A stretch of 17,093 bases of DNA from Erythrobacter sp. CCH5-A1 (GCF_001557115.1 NZ_LSKQ01000030.1:1-17093); one strand, 5' to 3'. Positions 1-6,567 are shown, counted from the stretch's first letter. Numbers and translations: made by a program. Notes: generated by a model from the letters alone, not told the origin.

Positions 1-909
1 GGGTATCGCCCCGGCGGGCTGTCGCTGGAGGTGCTGGTGGGGCATCTCGCGGCGCTCGGTCTGGAAGCGGAGTTGCGCCCGCAGGAGATCGCGCGGATTG
101 GCTCGCAGGACATCGGTTTCGCCGAGTGGCAGGCGCTCCACGCGGCCTGTGCGAGCGCGATGGACGATCCCGCCGTCGACGCGGTGATCATCACCCACGG
201 CACCGATACGGCCGAGGAGACCGGCTTCCTGCTCGACCTGACGCTGCCCACGAAGAAGCCCGTGATCCTCGTCGGCGCGATGCGTCCCGCTGATGCCGTC
301 GGCGCGGACGGGATGCGGAATTTTGCCAATGCGGTGAAGGTCGCGAGCGACCCCGCGGCGGCGGGGCGGGGGGTGATGCTGGTGATGGGCGACGCGGTGC
401 TCGCCGTGCGCGACGCCCGCAAATCCGCGACCAGCGCCATCGACGCCTTCCGCACCTTCCCGAGGGGGCCGCTCGCCCGCGTCACCCCTTCGAGCCTCGA
501 CTGGTTCGGCCCCGCGCACCGCTTGGGCGAGAGCGCGCGCTATCCCTTCCCGGCAGAGCTGCCGCGCGTCGCGATCCTCACCGCGGGGGCGGGGATGGAC
601 GAGAGGCCGGTCGAAGCGCTGCTCGGCATCGGCGCGAGGGGGATCGTGCTGGCGGGGATGGGGCAGGGCAATGCGCCGAAGGTGGTGCTGGAGGCCCTCG
701 CCCGCGCGGCGGCTTCGGGCGTGCCGGTGGTCCGCGCCTCGCGGGTCGACGAGGGGCTGGTCGACCGCAATGTCGAGGTGGAGGACGACGCCCTCGGGCT
801 GGTCGCCGCGCGGGCGCTCGGCCCGGCCAAGGCGCGGGTGCTGCTGATGGTGCTGGTGGCGAACGGGGTGACGGATGCCGCGGCGGTGCAGGCAGCGTTT
901 GACGGGTGA
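1..909 (+). CDS. L-asparaginase (type I/II family), 5'-truncated by the window edge
   Basis: Hydrolyses L-asparagine to aspartate and ammonia. The frame is open from base 1, so the true start and the N-terminal catalytic-threonine motif (TGGTI) lie upstream of the window. The second active-site motif is visible as ITHGTDTAEET around 187-219, with the Thr-Asp pair of the HGTDT signature. It is followed by VGAMRP (271-288) and by DARKSAT, whose Lys (codon 421-423) matches the conserved active-site lysine. About 302 residues are present, so only about 15-30 are probably missing from a normal 320-340 residue enzyme. The family (Asparaginase, N- plus C-terminal domains) is clear. Whether it is cytoplasmic or periplasmic cannot be told without the N-terminus. 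It stands alone, 96 bp before the next gene. Confidence 0.93.
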   Translation, partial: GYRPGGLSLEVLVGHLAALGLEAELRPQEIARIGSQDIGFAEWQALHAACASAMDDPAVDAVIITHGTDTAEETGFLLDLTLPTKKPVILVGAMRPADAVGADGMRNFANAVKVASDPAAAGRGVMLVMGDAVLAVRDARKSATSAIDAFRTFPRGPLARVTPSSLDWFGPAHRLGESARYPFPAELPRVAILTAGAGMDERPVEALLGIGARGIVLAGMGQGNAPKVVLEALARAAASGVPVVRASRVDEGLVDRNVEVEDDALGLVAARALGPAKARVLLMVLVANGVTDAAAVQAAFDG

Positions 910-970
910 GAGACTGAGGGCGGCTTTCGTCTTTTTTCTGCAACGAGCGGCAATTCGGCTATCGACCCCA

Positions 971-999
971 TTGCTGCCGTTCCAGGGCACGGCTACTTT
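971..999 (+). promoter_or_regulatory. Putative sigma70-type promoter for the 1006 lipoprotein gene, giving a leaderless mRNA
   Basis: TTGCTG (971-976) and TACTTT (994-999) are separated by exactly 17 bp. The -10-like box ends 6 nt before the GTG start at 1006, so transcription would begin at or next to the start codon. No Shine-Dalgarno is present. The hexamers match consensus only partly (about 3/6 each); the geometry is the stronger evidence. Confidence 0.45.
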
Positions 1000-1005
1000 G
1001 CGCCT

Positions 1006-1395
1006 GTGATCCGCACTTTGCCCCTACTGGTTCTGTCCCTTGCCTTGGGAGCCTGTGATGACGCTTGCACCGATGAAGTCATAACCCGCCTTGCTTCGCC
1101 AGATGGGAGGCGCGAAGCGGTGATGTTTCAACGCGACTGCGGCGCGACCAGCGGATACTCGACGCAAATCTCGGTCGTGGAAGTCGGACAAGCGCCGGAA
1201 GGTGGAGGCAATACGTTCCGAGCGGATGACAATCATGGAGCCGCAAAAGTCGGAGATTGGGGCGGCTCATGGGCCGAAATCAAGTGGCTTGCTTCAGACC
1301 GCCTACTCGTCCGGTATGCCGATAAGTCCCGGATCTTTGAACAGGACGATACGGTTGCTGGCGTATCGATCAGCTACGAAACCGTCGCGATGTAA
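1006..1395 (+). CDS. Small putative lipoprotein, DUF5412-like
   Basis: A 129-residue secreted protein of unknown function. The N-terminus is a short lipoprotein signal: basic Arg3, a hydrophobic stretch at residues 5-13, then the lipobox LGAC with Cys17 as the lipidation site, so it is probably anchored in the outer membrane. The mature part contains SPDGRREAVMFQRDCGAT and a Tyr-Ser-Thr-Gln stretch that resemble the DUF5412-type family as I remember it; this was not checked by search. The C-terminal part, with IKWLASDRLLVRYAD, looks like a beta-rich domain. The GTG start is chosen because it gives an intact signal peptide and lies 6 nt after a -10-like box. The gene converges on the oxidoreductase gene at 1626-2735. 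Confidence 0.75.
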   Translation: MIRTLPLLVLSLALGACDDACTDEVITRLASPDGRREAVMFQRDCGATSGYSTQISVVEVGQAPEGGGNTFRADDNHGAAKVGDWGGSWAEIKWLASDRLLVRYADKSRIFEQDDTVAGVSISYETVAM

Positions 1396-1625
1396 GTGGC
1401 AACTTCCCACCCACTTCCCGCCATTCGCGCGTCGCAATTTGATCGCCGAAAGCGGCCATTCGGTTTCTTGCACTGAACGCCTCTTATCCCGTCACCCCGT
1501 GCTTGACACGGGGCTTGGCTGCCTTTGCTTCTGACTCCGAGGAAGAAAAGCCCAGCCCCGTGTCAAGCACGGGGTGACGATGGAGGGGAGGGCTAATCCT
1601 TTCCCTCACCCCTCGAAGCCCCCCC
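1396..1625. other. Intergenic stretch between convergent genes
   Basis: 230 bp between the lipoprotein stop and the oxidoreductase stop. Apart from the palindromic repeat at 1490-1579 I see no gene. An open frame running through here on the plus strand (from 1202 to 1534) has no start signal or recognisable protein and is a shadow. Confidence 0.7.
1490..1579. repeat. Long inverted repeat of REP-like units between convergent genes
   Basis: Two 26-base arms (1490-1515 and 1554-1579) are perfect reverse complements separated by 38 bases. Each arm is itself a small hairpin: CCCCGTG and CACGGGG around the loop CTTGA. The layout, two REP-like units in opposite orientation, matches the extragenic palindromes common in alphaproteobacteria. 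It could act as a bidirectional terminator or mRNA 3'-end stabiliser for both flanking genes, but neither side has a T-run. Confidence 0.85.
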
Positions 1626-2735
1626 TCACCCCCAGGGCGTGACGAGATATTTTTCGCCGGTCTTCATCTGGCGGTAGTCGGTGATTGCGGGCTTTTCGAG
1701 CATCCCTTCCAGCGTCACCTTGGCCTTGTAATGCGAGGCGAAGGTGGTGGTGAGGCCTGCCTGCACGCGGCTGCGCATCCGCACCACGGTTTCCATCCCC
1801 GCGCGGGCGAGGAAGGGGGTCAGCAGCCAGCCGGCGATGCTCCACTGGAGGCCGTAGGACGGCGTCAGCACCGTCGGCGACAGGTCGAGCCGCCCGTAGA
1901 TGTACATCTTTTTCTGCTGGTTCGAACCATAGCGCGAGAACTCGCTCATCTGGCTCACCGCGATCTGCTCCATCGCCTTCAAGACGCCATCGCTCGCCTG
2001 CCCGCCGCCAATCGGATCGAAGCCGAGGAAGGCGCCGGTCTCGGCGATCGCGGCGCGCAGGTCGGCCATGTAGGTGGGGGCGGAGCTGTCGACCACATGG
2101 GTCGCGCCCTGTTCCTTCAGCATGGCGACGTGCTCGGGCTTGCGGACGATGTTGACCAGCTTCATCCCGTCCTCGATGCAGATGCGGTTGAGCATCTGGC
2201 CGAGGTTGGAAGCCGCCGCGAGGTGGACGATGGCCGAGTGGCCCTCCATCTTGGCGGTCTCGACGAAGCCCAGCGCGGTCATCGGGTTGACGAAGCTCGA
2301 GGCGCCGACTTCGGAGGAGTGCTCGCCCAGGGGCAGGCACATCATGGCGTCGGCGATGGCATACTGGCTGAAGGCATGGCCCGGCACGCAGGCGACGCGC
2401 TGGCCGATCAGGGCCTGCGCCATCTCGCTCTCGCCCGCCGCGATCACGGTGCCCGCGCCCTCGTTGCCCGCCGGGAGCCGCTGCCCGTGGCGCGCCTTGT
2501 TGCCGGTGAGGAAGGGCTCGGGCATGGTGGCGACGACCTTGCCGGGGGCGTATTCGGCGGTCTCGAAATCGGCCGCGCTGGTGAGGATTGCGAGATCGCT
2601 CGGGTTGATCGGCGCGGCTTCCATCTTGACCAGCACCTGATTGCCAGTGGGCGCAGGGAACTGGCTTTCGACGACTTCGAGCGTCAGCTTGCCGTCGGCG
2701 GTGAGGGTGGTGAAGAGCTGCTTTCCGGTGGTCAT
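1626..2735 (-). CDS. MDR-superfamily zinc-independent oxidoreductase (quinone reductase/enoyl reductase-like)
   Basis: A 369-residue medium-chain dehydrogenase/reductase, probably an NAD(P)H-dependent reductase acting in the cytoplasm. The GroES-like part (about residues 30-135) carries VLVKMEAAPINPSDL and the PAGNEGAGTVIAAG stretch typical of quinone-oxidoreductase and enoyl-reductase branches. The structural zinc cysteines of classical alcohol dehydrogenases are absent. The Rossmann part (about 165-300) has AAASNLGQM (172-180) at the dinucleotide loop, where GxxGxVG is usual, followed by GATHVVDSS. The substrate cannot be predicted. The ATG at 2733-2735 is preceded by AGGGAGA at a good ribosome-binding distance. 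It is monocistronic on the reverse strand, downstream of truA but with its own likely promoter. Confidence 0.85.
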   Translation of the reverse strand: MTTGKQLFTTLTADGKLTLEVVESQFPAPTGNQVLVKMEAAPINPSDLAILTSAADFETAEYAPGKVVATMPEPFLTGNKARHGQRLPAGNEGAGTVIAAGESEMAQALIGQRVACVPGHAFSQYAIADAMMCLPLGEHSSEVGASSFVNPMTALGFVETAKMEGHSAIVHLAAASNLGQMLNRICIEDGMKLVNIVRKPEHVAMLKEQGATHVVDSSAPTYMADLRAAIAETGAFLGFDPIGGGQASDGVLKAMEQIAVSQMSEFSRYGSNQQKKMYIYGRLDLSPTVLTPSYGLQWSIAGWLLTPFLARAGMETVVRMRSRVQAGLTTTFASHYKAKVTLEGMLEKPAITDYRQMKTGEKYLVTPWG

Positions 2736-2762
2736 GGCGATCGTCTCCCTTGGTTGCTGGCG

Positions 2763-2791
2763 GGCCTAGGGTTTCTGGTTGCGCTTCGCAA
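2763..2791 (-). promoter_or_regulatory. Putative promoter of the MDR oxidoreductase gene
   Basis: Read on the minus strand: TTGCGA (2791-2786), 17 bp spacer, TAGGCC (2768-2763). Transcription would start near 2756, giving a leader of about 20 nt that includes the AGGGAGA ribosome-binding site. The -35 match is fair and the -10 match weak. Confidence 0.35.
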
Positions 2792-2800
2792 CCGTTGGCG

Positions 2801-2882
2801 AGGACCCACCCCGCTGCGACTAGGCCGCTGCGCGACCAAGTCTCGCTCCCCTCCCGCTTGCGGGAGGGGCCGGGGGTGGGCC
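2801..2882. repeat. Palindromic intergenic repeat with a perfect 10-bp stem
   Basis: The core CCCCTCCCGC (2848-2857), TT, GCGGGAGGGG (2860-2869) is a perfect hairpin. An outer pair, GACCCACCCC near 2802-2811 and GGGGTGGGCC near 2873-2882, pairs imperfectly, making an element of about 80 bp. It begins 5 bp past the truA stop at 2887, so it would form at the 3' end of the fmt-truA transcript. No T-run follows on the minus strand, so a repeat or RNA-stability element is likelier than a classical terminator. Confidence 0.75.
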
Positions 2883-2886
2883 TGTT

Positions 2887-3627
2887 TCAGGGATAGGTCG
2901 CCTCGACGAAGTAGAGCCCGTGCGGCGGGGCGTTGAGGCCCAGCGCCCCGCGATCCCGCGCCGCCAGCGCCTCGGCGATGCGGCTTTCGGGCCAGGTGCC
3001 CGCGCCGACCAGCTTGAGGCAGCCGACCATCGAGCGCACCTGATGGTGGAGGAAGCTGCGCGCGGCGGCGTGGATGTGGATTTCCTCGCCGACTCGTTCG
3101 ACCCGCAGCTCGTCCAGCGACTTCACCGGATCGGCCGCCTGGCAATGGACCGAGCGGAAGGTGGTGAAGTCATGCCGGCCCACCAGCGCTTGCGCCGCGC
3201 GGTGCATCGCGTCTGCATCGAGTGGCTGGGGCACATGCCACGCCTTGTCCCTCAGCAAGGTGAGCGGCGCGCGGCGGTTGGCGATCCTGTAGAGGTAGCG
3301 CCGCCCGGTGCAGGAAAAGCGCGCGTGCCAGTCGTCGGGCACCACCTCGCAATGGGTGACCGCGACCGGATCGGGGCGAAGCTGGGCGTTCACCGCCGCC
3401 ATCAGCCGGAACGGGTCGAAGGGTTTTTCCACGTCGACATGAGAGCGCATCGCCATCGCGTGCACCCCCGCATCGGTGCGCCCCGCGGAGTGCATGACGA
3501 CGCTCTCGCCCGTGATCCGCCCGAGCGCATCCTCGACCGCTTGCTGCACGCTCGGCCCGTGGCTCTGGCGTTGCAGGCCAAAGAAGGGCGTGCCGTCGAA
3601 TTCGAGAGTGAGGGCGAAGCGGGTCAT
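2887..3627 (-). CDS. truA: tRNA pseudouridine(38-40) synthase TruA
   Basis: Converts uridines 38-40 in the anticodon arm of many tRNAs to pseudouridine. The 246-residue length is normal for the family. The catalytic motif [10 protein letters not shown] is present with the nucleophile Asp52. The N-terminal beta strand [18 protein letters not shown] corresponds to the usual YDGTxFxGWQ, with Leu in place of Trp. The second domain has FTTFRSV and the conserved [13 protein letters not shown] stretch, and the protein ends in [13 protein letters not shown] as usual. The ATG at 3625-3627 gives the canonical N-terminus. It lies downstream of fmt on the same strand, separated by 113 bp holding a repeat. 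fmt and truA are commonly neighbours. Confidence 0.97.
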   Translation of the reverse strand: MTRFALTLEFDGTPFFGLQRQSHGPSVQQAVEDALGRITGESVVMHSAGRTDAGVHAMAMRSHVDVEKPFDPFRLMAAVNAQLRPDPVAVTHCEVVPDDWHARFSCTGRRYLYRIANRRAPLTLLRDKAWHVPQPLDADAMHRAAQALVGRHDFTTFRSVHCQAADPVKSLDELRVERVGEEIHIHAAARSFLHHQVRSMVGCLKLVGAGTWPESRIAEALAARDRGALGLNAPPHGLYFVEATYP

Positions 3628-3637
3628 TGCATCACCT

Positions 3638-3742
3638 CGTCATTGCGAGGAGCCGGAGGCGACGAAGCAATCCATGAACTGCCCTCGCCACCAGATGCGA
3701 CGGTCGTCCATGGATGGCTTCGCTGCGCTCGCCAGGACGATC
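3638..3742. repeat. Imperfect inverted repeat (MITE/REP-like) between fmt and truA
   Basis: The left arm, starting TCGTCATTGCGAGGAG at 3638 and running through GACGAAGCAATCCATG (to 3676), pairs imperfectly with the right arm CATGGATGGCTTCGCTGCG (3709-3727) and on to about 3742. The CGTCATTGCGAGG...GCAATCC pattern matches a widespread alphaproteobacterial dispersed repeat. The right arm touches the fmt stop codon (3741-3743). Transcribed with fmt-truA, it would fold into a long hairpin between the two genes and may set different mRNA levels for them. Confidence 0.75.
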
Positions 3743-4646
3743 ATTGGAGCACCGTCCCCGCAGCCACTGCCCGCCCGCGCAGAAACTCCTCGCGTTCGAG
3801 CACCGGCTTGCCCGCGCGCTGAAGCCGCAAGGGCCGGATCGCGGCCTTTCCGCAGGCGATGGTGAGTTCGTCGTCCAGCACCATTCCGAGAGCGCCCGCC
3901 CCCTCGACCACCTCGGCGAGCAGCAGCTTCACCCGCTCCCCCTCCAGCTCGAACCAGGCACCCGGAAAGGGGGCGAGGCCGCGCACCAGCCGCTCGATCG
4001 CTGCGGCGTCCTGCGACCAGTCGATCTTGCCCTCCGCCTTGTCGATCTTGGGCGCATAGATCGCCGCGCCATCGTCCTGCGGCTCGGGCGGGAAGGCGGC
4101 GAGATTGGTCAGCACCTCCACCATCGCCGCCGCGCCCACCGCGCCAAGCTCGCCAAACAGCTCGCCCGTCGTCTTGCGCCCGACCGGCACCGTCACCTTG
4201 TGGAGCATCGGCCCGGTATCGAGCCCCGCTTCCATCTGCATGATGGTGACGCCCGTCTCGGCGTCGCCCGCCATCACCGCGCGGTGGATCGGCGCCGCCC
4301 CGCGCCAGCGCGGCAGCAGCGAGGCGTGGATGTTGAGGCAGCCGTGCTTCGGCGCGTCGAGCACCGGCTTCGGCAGGATCAGGCCATAGGCCGCGACCAC
4401 TGCCACATCTGCGCTCAATGCCGCGAATTCCGCCTGGGCCTCCGCCCCCCGCAGCGAGACGGGCGAGCGAACCGGAGCCCCCAGCCGCTCCGCCTCGACC
4501 TGGACCGGGGAGGGCATCAGCTTCTTCCCCCGTCCCGCCGGGCGCGGGGGCTGGGTGTAGACGCACACCACCTCATGCCCCGCCTCATGCAGCGCACGCA
4601 GGGCCGGAACCGCGAATTCCGGCGTTCCCATGAAGATGATGCGCAT
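3741..4646 (-). CDS. fmt: Methionyl-tRNA formyltransferase
   Basis: Transfers a formyl group from 10-formyl-THF to initiator Met-tRNA, the step undone on nascent proteins by peptide deformylase, whose gene lies 0.9 kb away on the opposite strand. The 301-residue length is usual. The N-terminal Rossmann formyltransferase domain begins [19 protein letters not shown]. The catalytic residues are seen as Asn105, His107 ([18 protein letters not shown]) and Asp143 (GLDTGPM), equivalent to N106/H108/D144 of E. coli. The C-terminal OB-like domain spans about 205-301. The signature has Trp114 where Tyr is commonest. The start at 4644-4646 gives the canonical N-terminus. It is divergent from recR across 53 bp and followed by truA. 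Confidence 0.97.
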   Translation of the reverse strand: MRIIFMGTPEFAVPALRALHEAGHEVVCVYTQPPRPAGRGKKLMPSPVQVEAERLGAPVRSPVSLRGAEAQAEFAALSADVAVVAAYGLILPKPVLDAPKHGCLNIHASLLPRWRGAAPIHRAVMAGDAETGVTIMQMEAGLDTGPMLHKVTVPVGRKTTGELFGELGAVGAAAMVEVLTNLAAFPPEPQDDGAAIYAPKIDKAEGKIDWSQDAAAIERLVRGLAPFPGAWFELEGERVKLLLAEVVEGAGALGMVLDDELTIACGKAAIRPLRLQRAGKPVLEREEFLRGRAVAAGTVLQ

Positions 4647-4664
4647 AAGCTTTGCGGGGCACCT

Positions 4665-4692
4665 TTGTGAAGCGAAGCGCAGCCCCTATCTG
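4665..4692 (+). promoter_or_regulatory. Putative recR promoter, leaderless layout
   Basis: TTGTGA (4665-4670), 16 bp, TATCTG (4687-4692); the -10-like box ends 7 nt before the ATG at 4700. The box sits in GCCCCTATCT, a 10-mer also found in front of def. No Shine-Dalgarno lies between it and the start, which suggests a leaderless mRNA. Confidence 0.5.
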
Positions 4693-4699
4693 GGACCCC

Positions 4700-5296
4700 A
4701 TGGCATCGCAAGAGATCGAGGCACTGAGCGCCGCGCTCGCCCGCCTGCCGGGGCTCGGCCCCCGCAGCGCGCGGCGGGCGGTGTTGTGGCTGGTCAAGCA
4801 CCGTGAGTCTGCGCTGCCCGCCCTGCTCGAGGCGCTCGCGGGCGTCGCCGAGACGCTGGTCGAGTGCGGCATCTGCGGCAATGTCGACACCCGCGACCCC
4901 TGCGCCATCTGCGCCGACCCGCGCCGCGATGCGCGCGCGCTGTGCGTGGTGGAGGAGGTCTCCGACGTCTGGGCGCTGGACCGCGCACGGCTGTTCCCCG
5001 GCCGCTATCACGTGCTCGGCGGCAGGCTCTCCGCATTGGACGGCATCGGGCCGGAGGACTTGGGCATCGCCAGCCTGCTCGCCCGCGTGGCAGACGGCGG
5101 GATCGACGAGGTGGTGCTCGCGATGAACGCCACATTGGAAGGTCAGACCACCGCCCACTACCTCGCCGAAAGGCTCGAGGCCTTCCCGCTGCGCGTCACC
5201 CAGCTGGCCCATGGCCTCCCCGTGGGCGGCGAGCTCGATTATCTCGATGAGGGCACGCTGGCGCAGGCCTTGCGGGCGCGGCGGCCGGTGGGATGA
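4700..5296 (+). CDS. recR: Recombination mediator protein RecR
   Basis: Acts with RecO (and RecF) to load RecA on SSB-coated single-stranded DNA at gaps. The 198 residues match the family length. In order: an N-terminal helix-hairpin-helix ([13 protein letters not shown], about 15-27), a C4 zinc finger (Cys56, Cys59, Cys68, Cys71 in ECGICGN...DPCAIC), a Toprim domain (about 78-170, [15 protein letters not shown], then [22 protein letters not shown]) and the C-terminal Walker-B-like stretch [19 protein letters not shown]. The ATG at 4700 is preferred over an in-frame TTG at 4652, because the family begins near this Met and the upstream codons look non-coding. The usual partner ybaB is not adjacent. 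The stop overlaps the ATG of the next small gene (ATGA, 5293-5296). Confidence 0.96.
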   Translation: MASQEIEALSAALARLPGLGPRSARRAVLWLVKHRESALPALLEALAGVAETLVECGICGNVDTRDPCAICADPRRDARALCVVEEVSDVWALDRARLFPGRYHVLGGRLSALDGIGPEDLGIASLLARVADGGIDEVVLAMNATLEGQTTAHYLAERLEAFPLRVTQLAHGLPVGGELDYLDEGTLAQALRARRPVG

Positions 5297-5508
5297 ACCG
5301 CACGCAACGCTTCTTCACATGGCTGCTAGGCCCCGGGGTCGAGCGCGAATCGCGCGAGTGGAAGTACGAATGCGGCCAGTGCTGACATGGCGAGAGCGTG
5401 TGGGACAAGGGCGGCATCCGCTACAAGGCGAGCGGCGAGAAGTCCTATGTCGGCCGATGCCCCGCCTGCGGCCACGTCGGCAAGCGTTGGCTGCGCCGAT
5501 CACCCTGA
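5293..5508 (+). pseudogene. Small zinc-ribbon protein gene interrupted by one in-frame TGA
   Basis: The ATG overlaps the recR stop (ATGA), the usual sign of translational coupling. Reading from it gives 30 codons ending EWKYECGQC, a TGA at 5383-5385, then 40 more codons in the same frame to a stop at 5506-5508. The downstream part reads HGESVWDKGGIRYKASGEK and CPACGHVGKRW. Together the halves supply two CxxC pairs (CGQC and CPAC), a complete zinc ribbon of about 71 residues. The residue expected after CGQC is Gly, and GGA to TGA is one substitution. The likeliest reading is a recent nonsense mutation or a sequencing/assembly error; readthrough is less likely. The function of the intact family is not known to me. 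Confidence 0.7.
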
Positions 5509-5522
5509 TCGCAGCGTTGCGC

Positions 5523-5551
5523 TTGCCGGAAAGCGGCGCGGCCCCTATCTT
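5523..5551 (+). promoter_or_regulatory. Putative def promoter, near-leaderless layout
   Basis: TTGCCG (5523-5528), 17 bp, TATCTT (5546-5551), then 9 nt to the ATG at 5561. It shares the 10-mer GCCCCTATCT (5541-5550) with the recR promoter. There is no Shine-Dalgarno between the box and the start. It lies just after the stop of the interrupted zinc-ribbon gene, so def need not depend on recR transcription. Confidence 0.5.
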
Positions 5552-5560
5552 GCGCGCATT

Positions 5561-6136
5561 ATGGCTATCCGCGAAATCCTCGAAGTGCCGGACCCCCGGC
5601 TCAAGACCATCTCGACCCCGGTCGAACCCCACGAGTTCGGCCCCGAGCTGAACAGCCTCGTCGAAGACATGTTCGAGACGATGTACGACGCCCCCGGCAT
5701 TGGTCTGGCCGCGATCCAGGTCGGCGTGCCCAAGCGGGTGCTGGTGATCGACCTCCAGCCCGACGATCCCGACGCCGAGCCGGTCGAATGCACCAGCCAC
5801 GGCGGCCACAAGCACACGCACCCCGCGACCAAAAAGGAACCGCGCGTCTTCATCAACCCCGTGATCCTCGACCCGGCCAAGGAGCTGTCGACCTATCAGG
5901 AAGGCTGCCTCTCGGTCCCCGAGATCTACGCCGACGTCGATCGCCCCGCGACCTGCACCGTCCGCTATCAGGATCTCGAGGGCAACACCCACGAGGAGCA
6001 CCTCGAGGGCCTGCTGGCGACCTGCCTGCAGCACGAGATGGACCACCTGGAAGGCATCCTCTTCATCGACCACCTCAGCCGCCTGAAGCGCGCGATGGTG
6101 CTGAAGAAGCTCGAGAAGATCCGGCGGGCGGCGTAG
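5561..6136 (+). CDS. def: Peptide deformylase with His-rich insertion
   Basis: Removes the N-formyl group from nascent proteins, using a divalent metal (Fe2+ in the family). All three motifs are present: GIGLAAIQ (46-53), EGCLS (114-118, metal ligand Cys116) and HEMDH (158-162, metal ligands His158 and His162 with catalytic Glu159). The protein is 191 residues, longer than the typical 170 or so. An insertion of about 20-25 residues lies between strands at roughly 67-92 and contains Cys77, His80, His83, His85 and His87 (CTSHGGHKHTH). The ATG at 5561 gives the canonical MAIREILEVPDPRL start; the frame is open further upstream but lacks family similarity. A small membrane-protein gene follows 4 bp after the stop and is probably co-transcribed. 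Confidence 0.97.
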   Translation: MAIREILEVPDPRLKTISTPVEPHEFGPELNSLVEDMFETMYDAPGIGLAAIQVGVPKRVLVIDLQPDDPDAEPVECTSHGGHKHTHPATKKEPRVFINPVILDPAKELSTYQEGCLSVPEIYADVDRPATCTVRYQDLEGNTHEEHLEGLLATCLQHEMDHLEGILFIDHLSRLKRAMVLKKLEKIRRAA

Positions 6137-6140
6137 CGCG

Positions 6141-6491
6141 ATGACCGGCGCGTGGCTCGAATGGCTCGGCGCCGCTTCGCTTATGCTGCTGATCGTGGCG
6201 GTACTTTGGCTGGTTGGCGGATTTCTTGCAGACTCGCTTCGGACGAGCGAGGCGACTTCGCCAGACCCGCCCGCGACTCGAAAATCACTGATCAGAGGTG
6301 CCGTTGTCGAGGGCGCGATCCTGTTTTTTTGGGCCTATGTCTTGTCGGGCGAACTGCGCGATGCCGAGGGCAGGTCAATCTTCATCGGGCTATTGTCGTT
6401 CGGCATCGCAATGCAGACGTACCTGATCTTCCGCAAGTTGATCGAAGCCTTCAGGCTCGGCTCCGCGGGAATAGCGCCGCCCCAGGCTTGA
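6141..6491 (+). CDS. Small membrane protein of unknown function, three predicted TM segments
   Basis: I do not recognise the family. The 116 residues hold three hydrophobic stretches, at about 9-30 (AASLMLLIVAVLWLVGGFLA), 52-68 (RGAVVEGAILFFWAYVL) and 78-96 (SIFIGLLSFGIAMQTYLIF). Between the first two lies a polar Ser/Thr/Pro loop (residues 34-48). The ATG comes 4 bp after the def stop, so co-transcription with def is likely. The last codons and the TGA stop (6489-6491) lie inside a palindromic repeat, so the final residues (GIAPPQA) may derive from repeat insertion rather than the ancestral C-terminus. GC at third positions is a little lower than in neighbours. Confidence 0.7.
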   Translation: MTGAWLEWLGAASLMLLIVAVLWLVGGFLADSLRTSEATSPDPPATRKSLIRGAVVEGAILFFWAYVLSGELRDAEGRSIFIGLLSFGIAMQTYLIFRKLIEAFRLGSAGIAPPQA

Positions 6492-6499
6492 TCCGGGGC
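6479..6499. repeat. REP-like hairpin overlapping the stop codon of the 6141 gene
   Basis: GCCCC (6479-6483), a bulged A, GG, loop CTTGAT, CC, GGGGC (6495-6499) forms a 7-bp stem. The CTTGA loop flanked by CCCC/GGGG arms matches the units at 1490-1579, so this is probably a single divergent copy of a related repeat. No long T-run follows. Confidence 0.6.
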
Positions 6500-6567
6500 C
6501 CCGCTTTCTTGTTGGAAATTCCTGCGCAGCCCTAGCGTTCTCCATTCGTTCCGTGTAGGCTTGCCGC

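Noticed and set aside
905..940. Terminator after the asparaginase gene (T-run at 932-937)
   Set aside because: Only a 4-bp AGAC/GTCT stem precedes the T-run, too weak to call.
1731..2936. 401-codon plus-strand open frame over the MDR gene
   Set aside because: His/Gly/Arg-rich shadow without recognisable domains; the reverse-strand gene is well supported.
4652..4699. Upstream TTG start for recR
   Set aside because: Adds 16 residues not expected in RecR, and would place the start inside the promoter-like sequence.
5383..5385. Selenocysteine reading of the in-frame TGA in the zinc-ribbon gene
   Set aside because: No convincing bacterial SECIS-like hairpin is visible just after the TGA, no sel genes are in the window, and Gly is the expected residue.
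6556..6561. Leaderless promoter for rmuC (TAGGCT 6 nt before the ATG)
   Set aside because: No acceptable -35 at 16-18 bp upstream, so it was left out of the promoter list.
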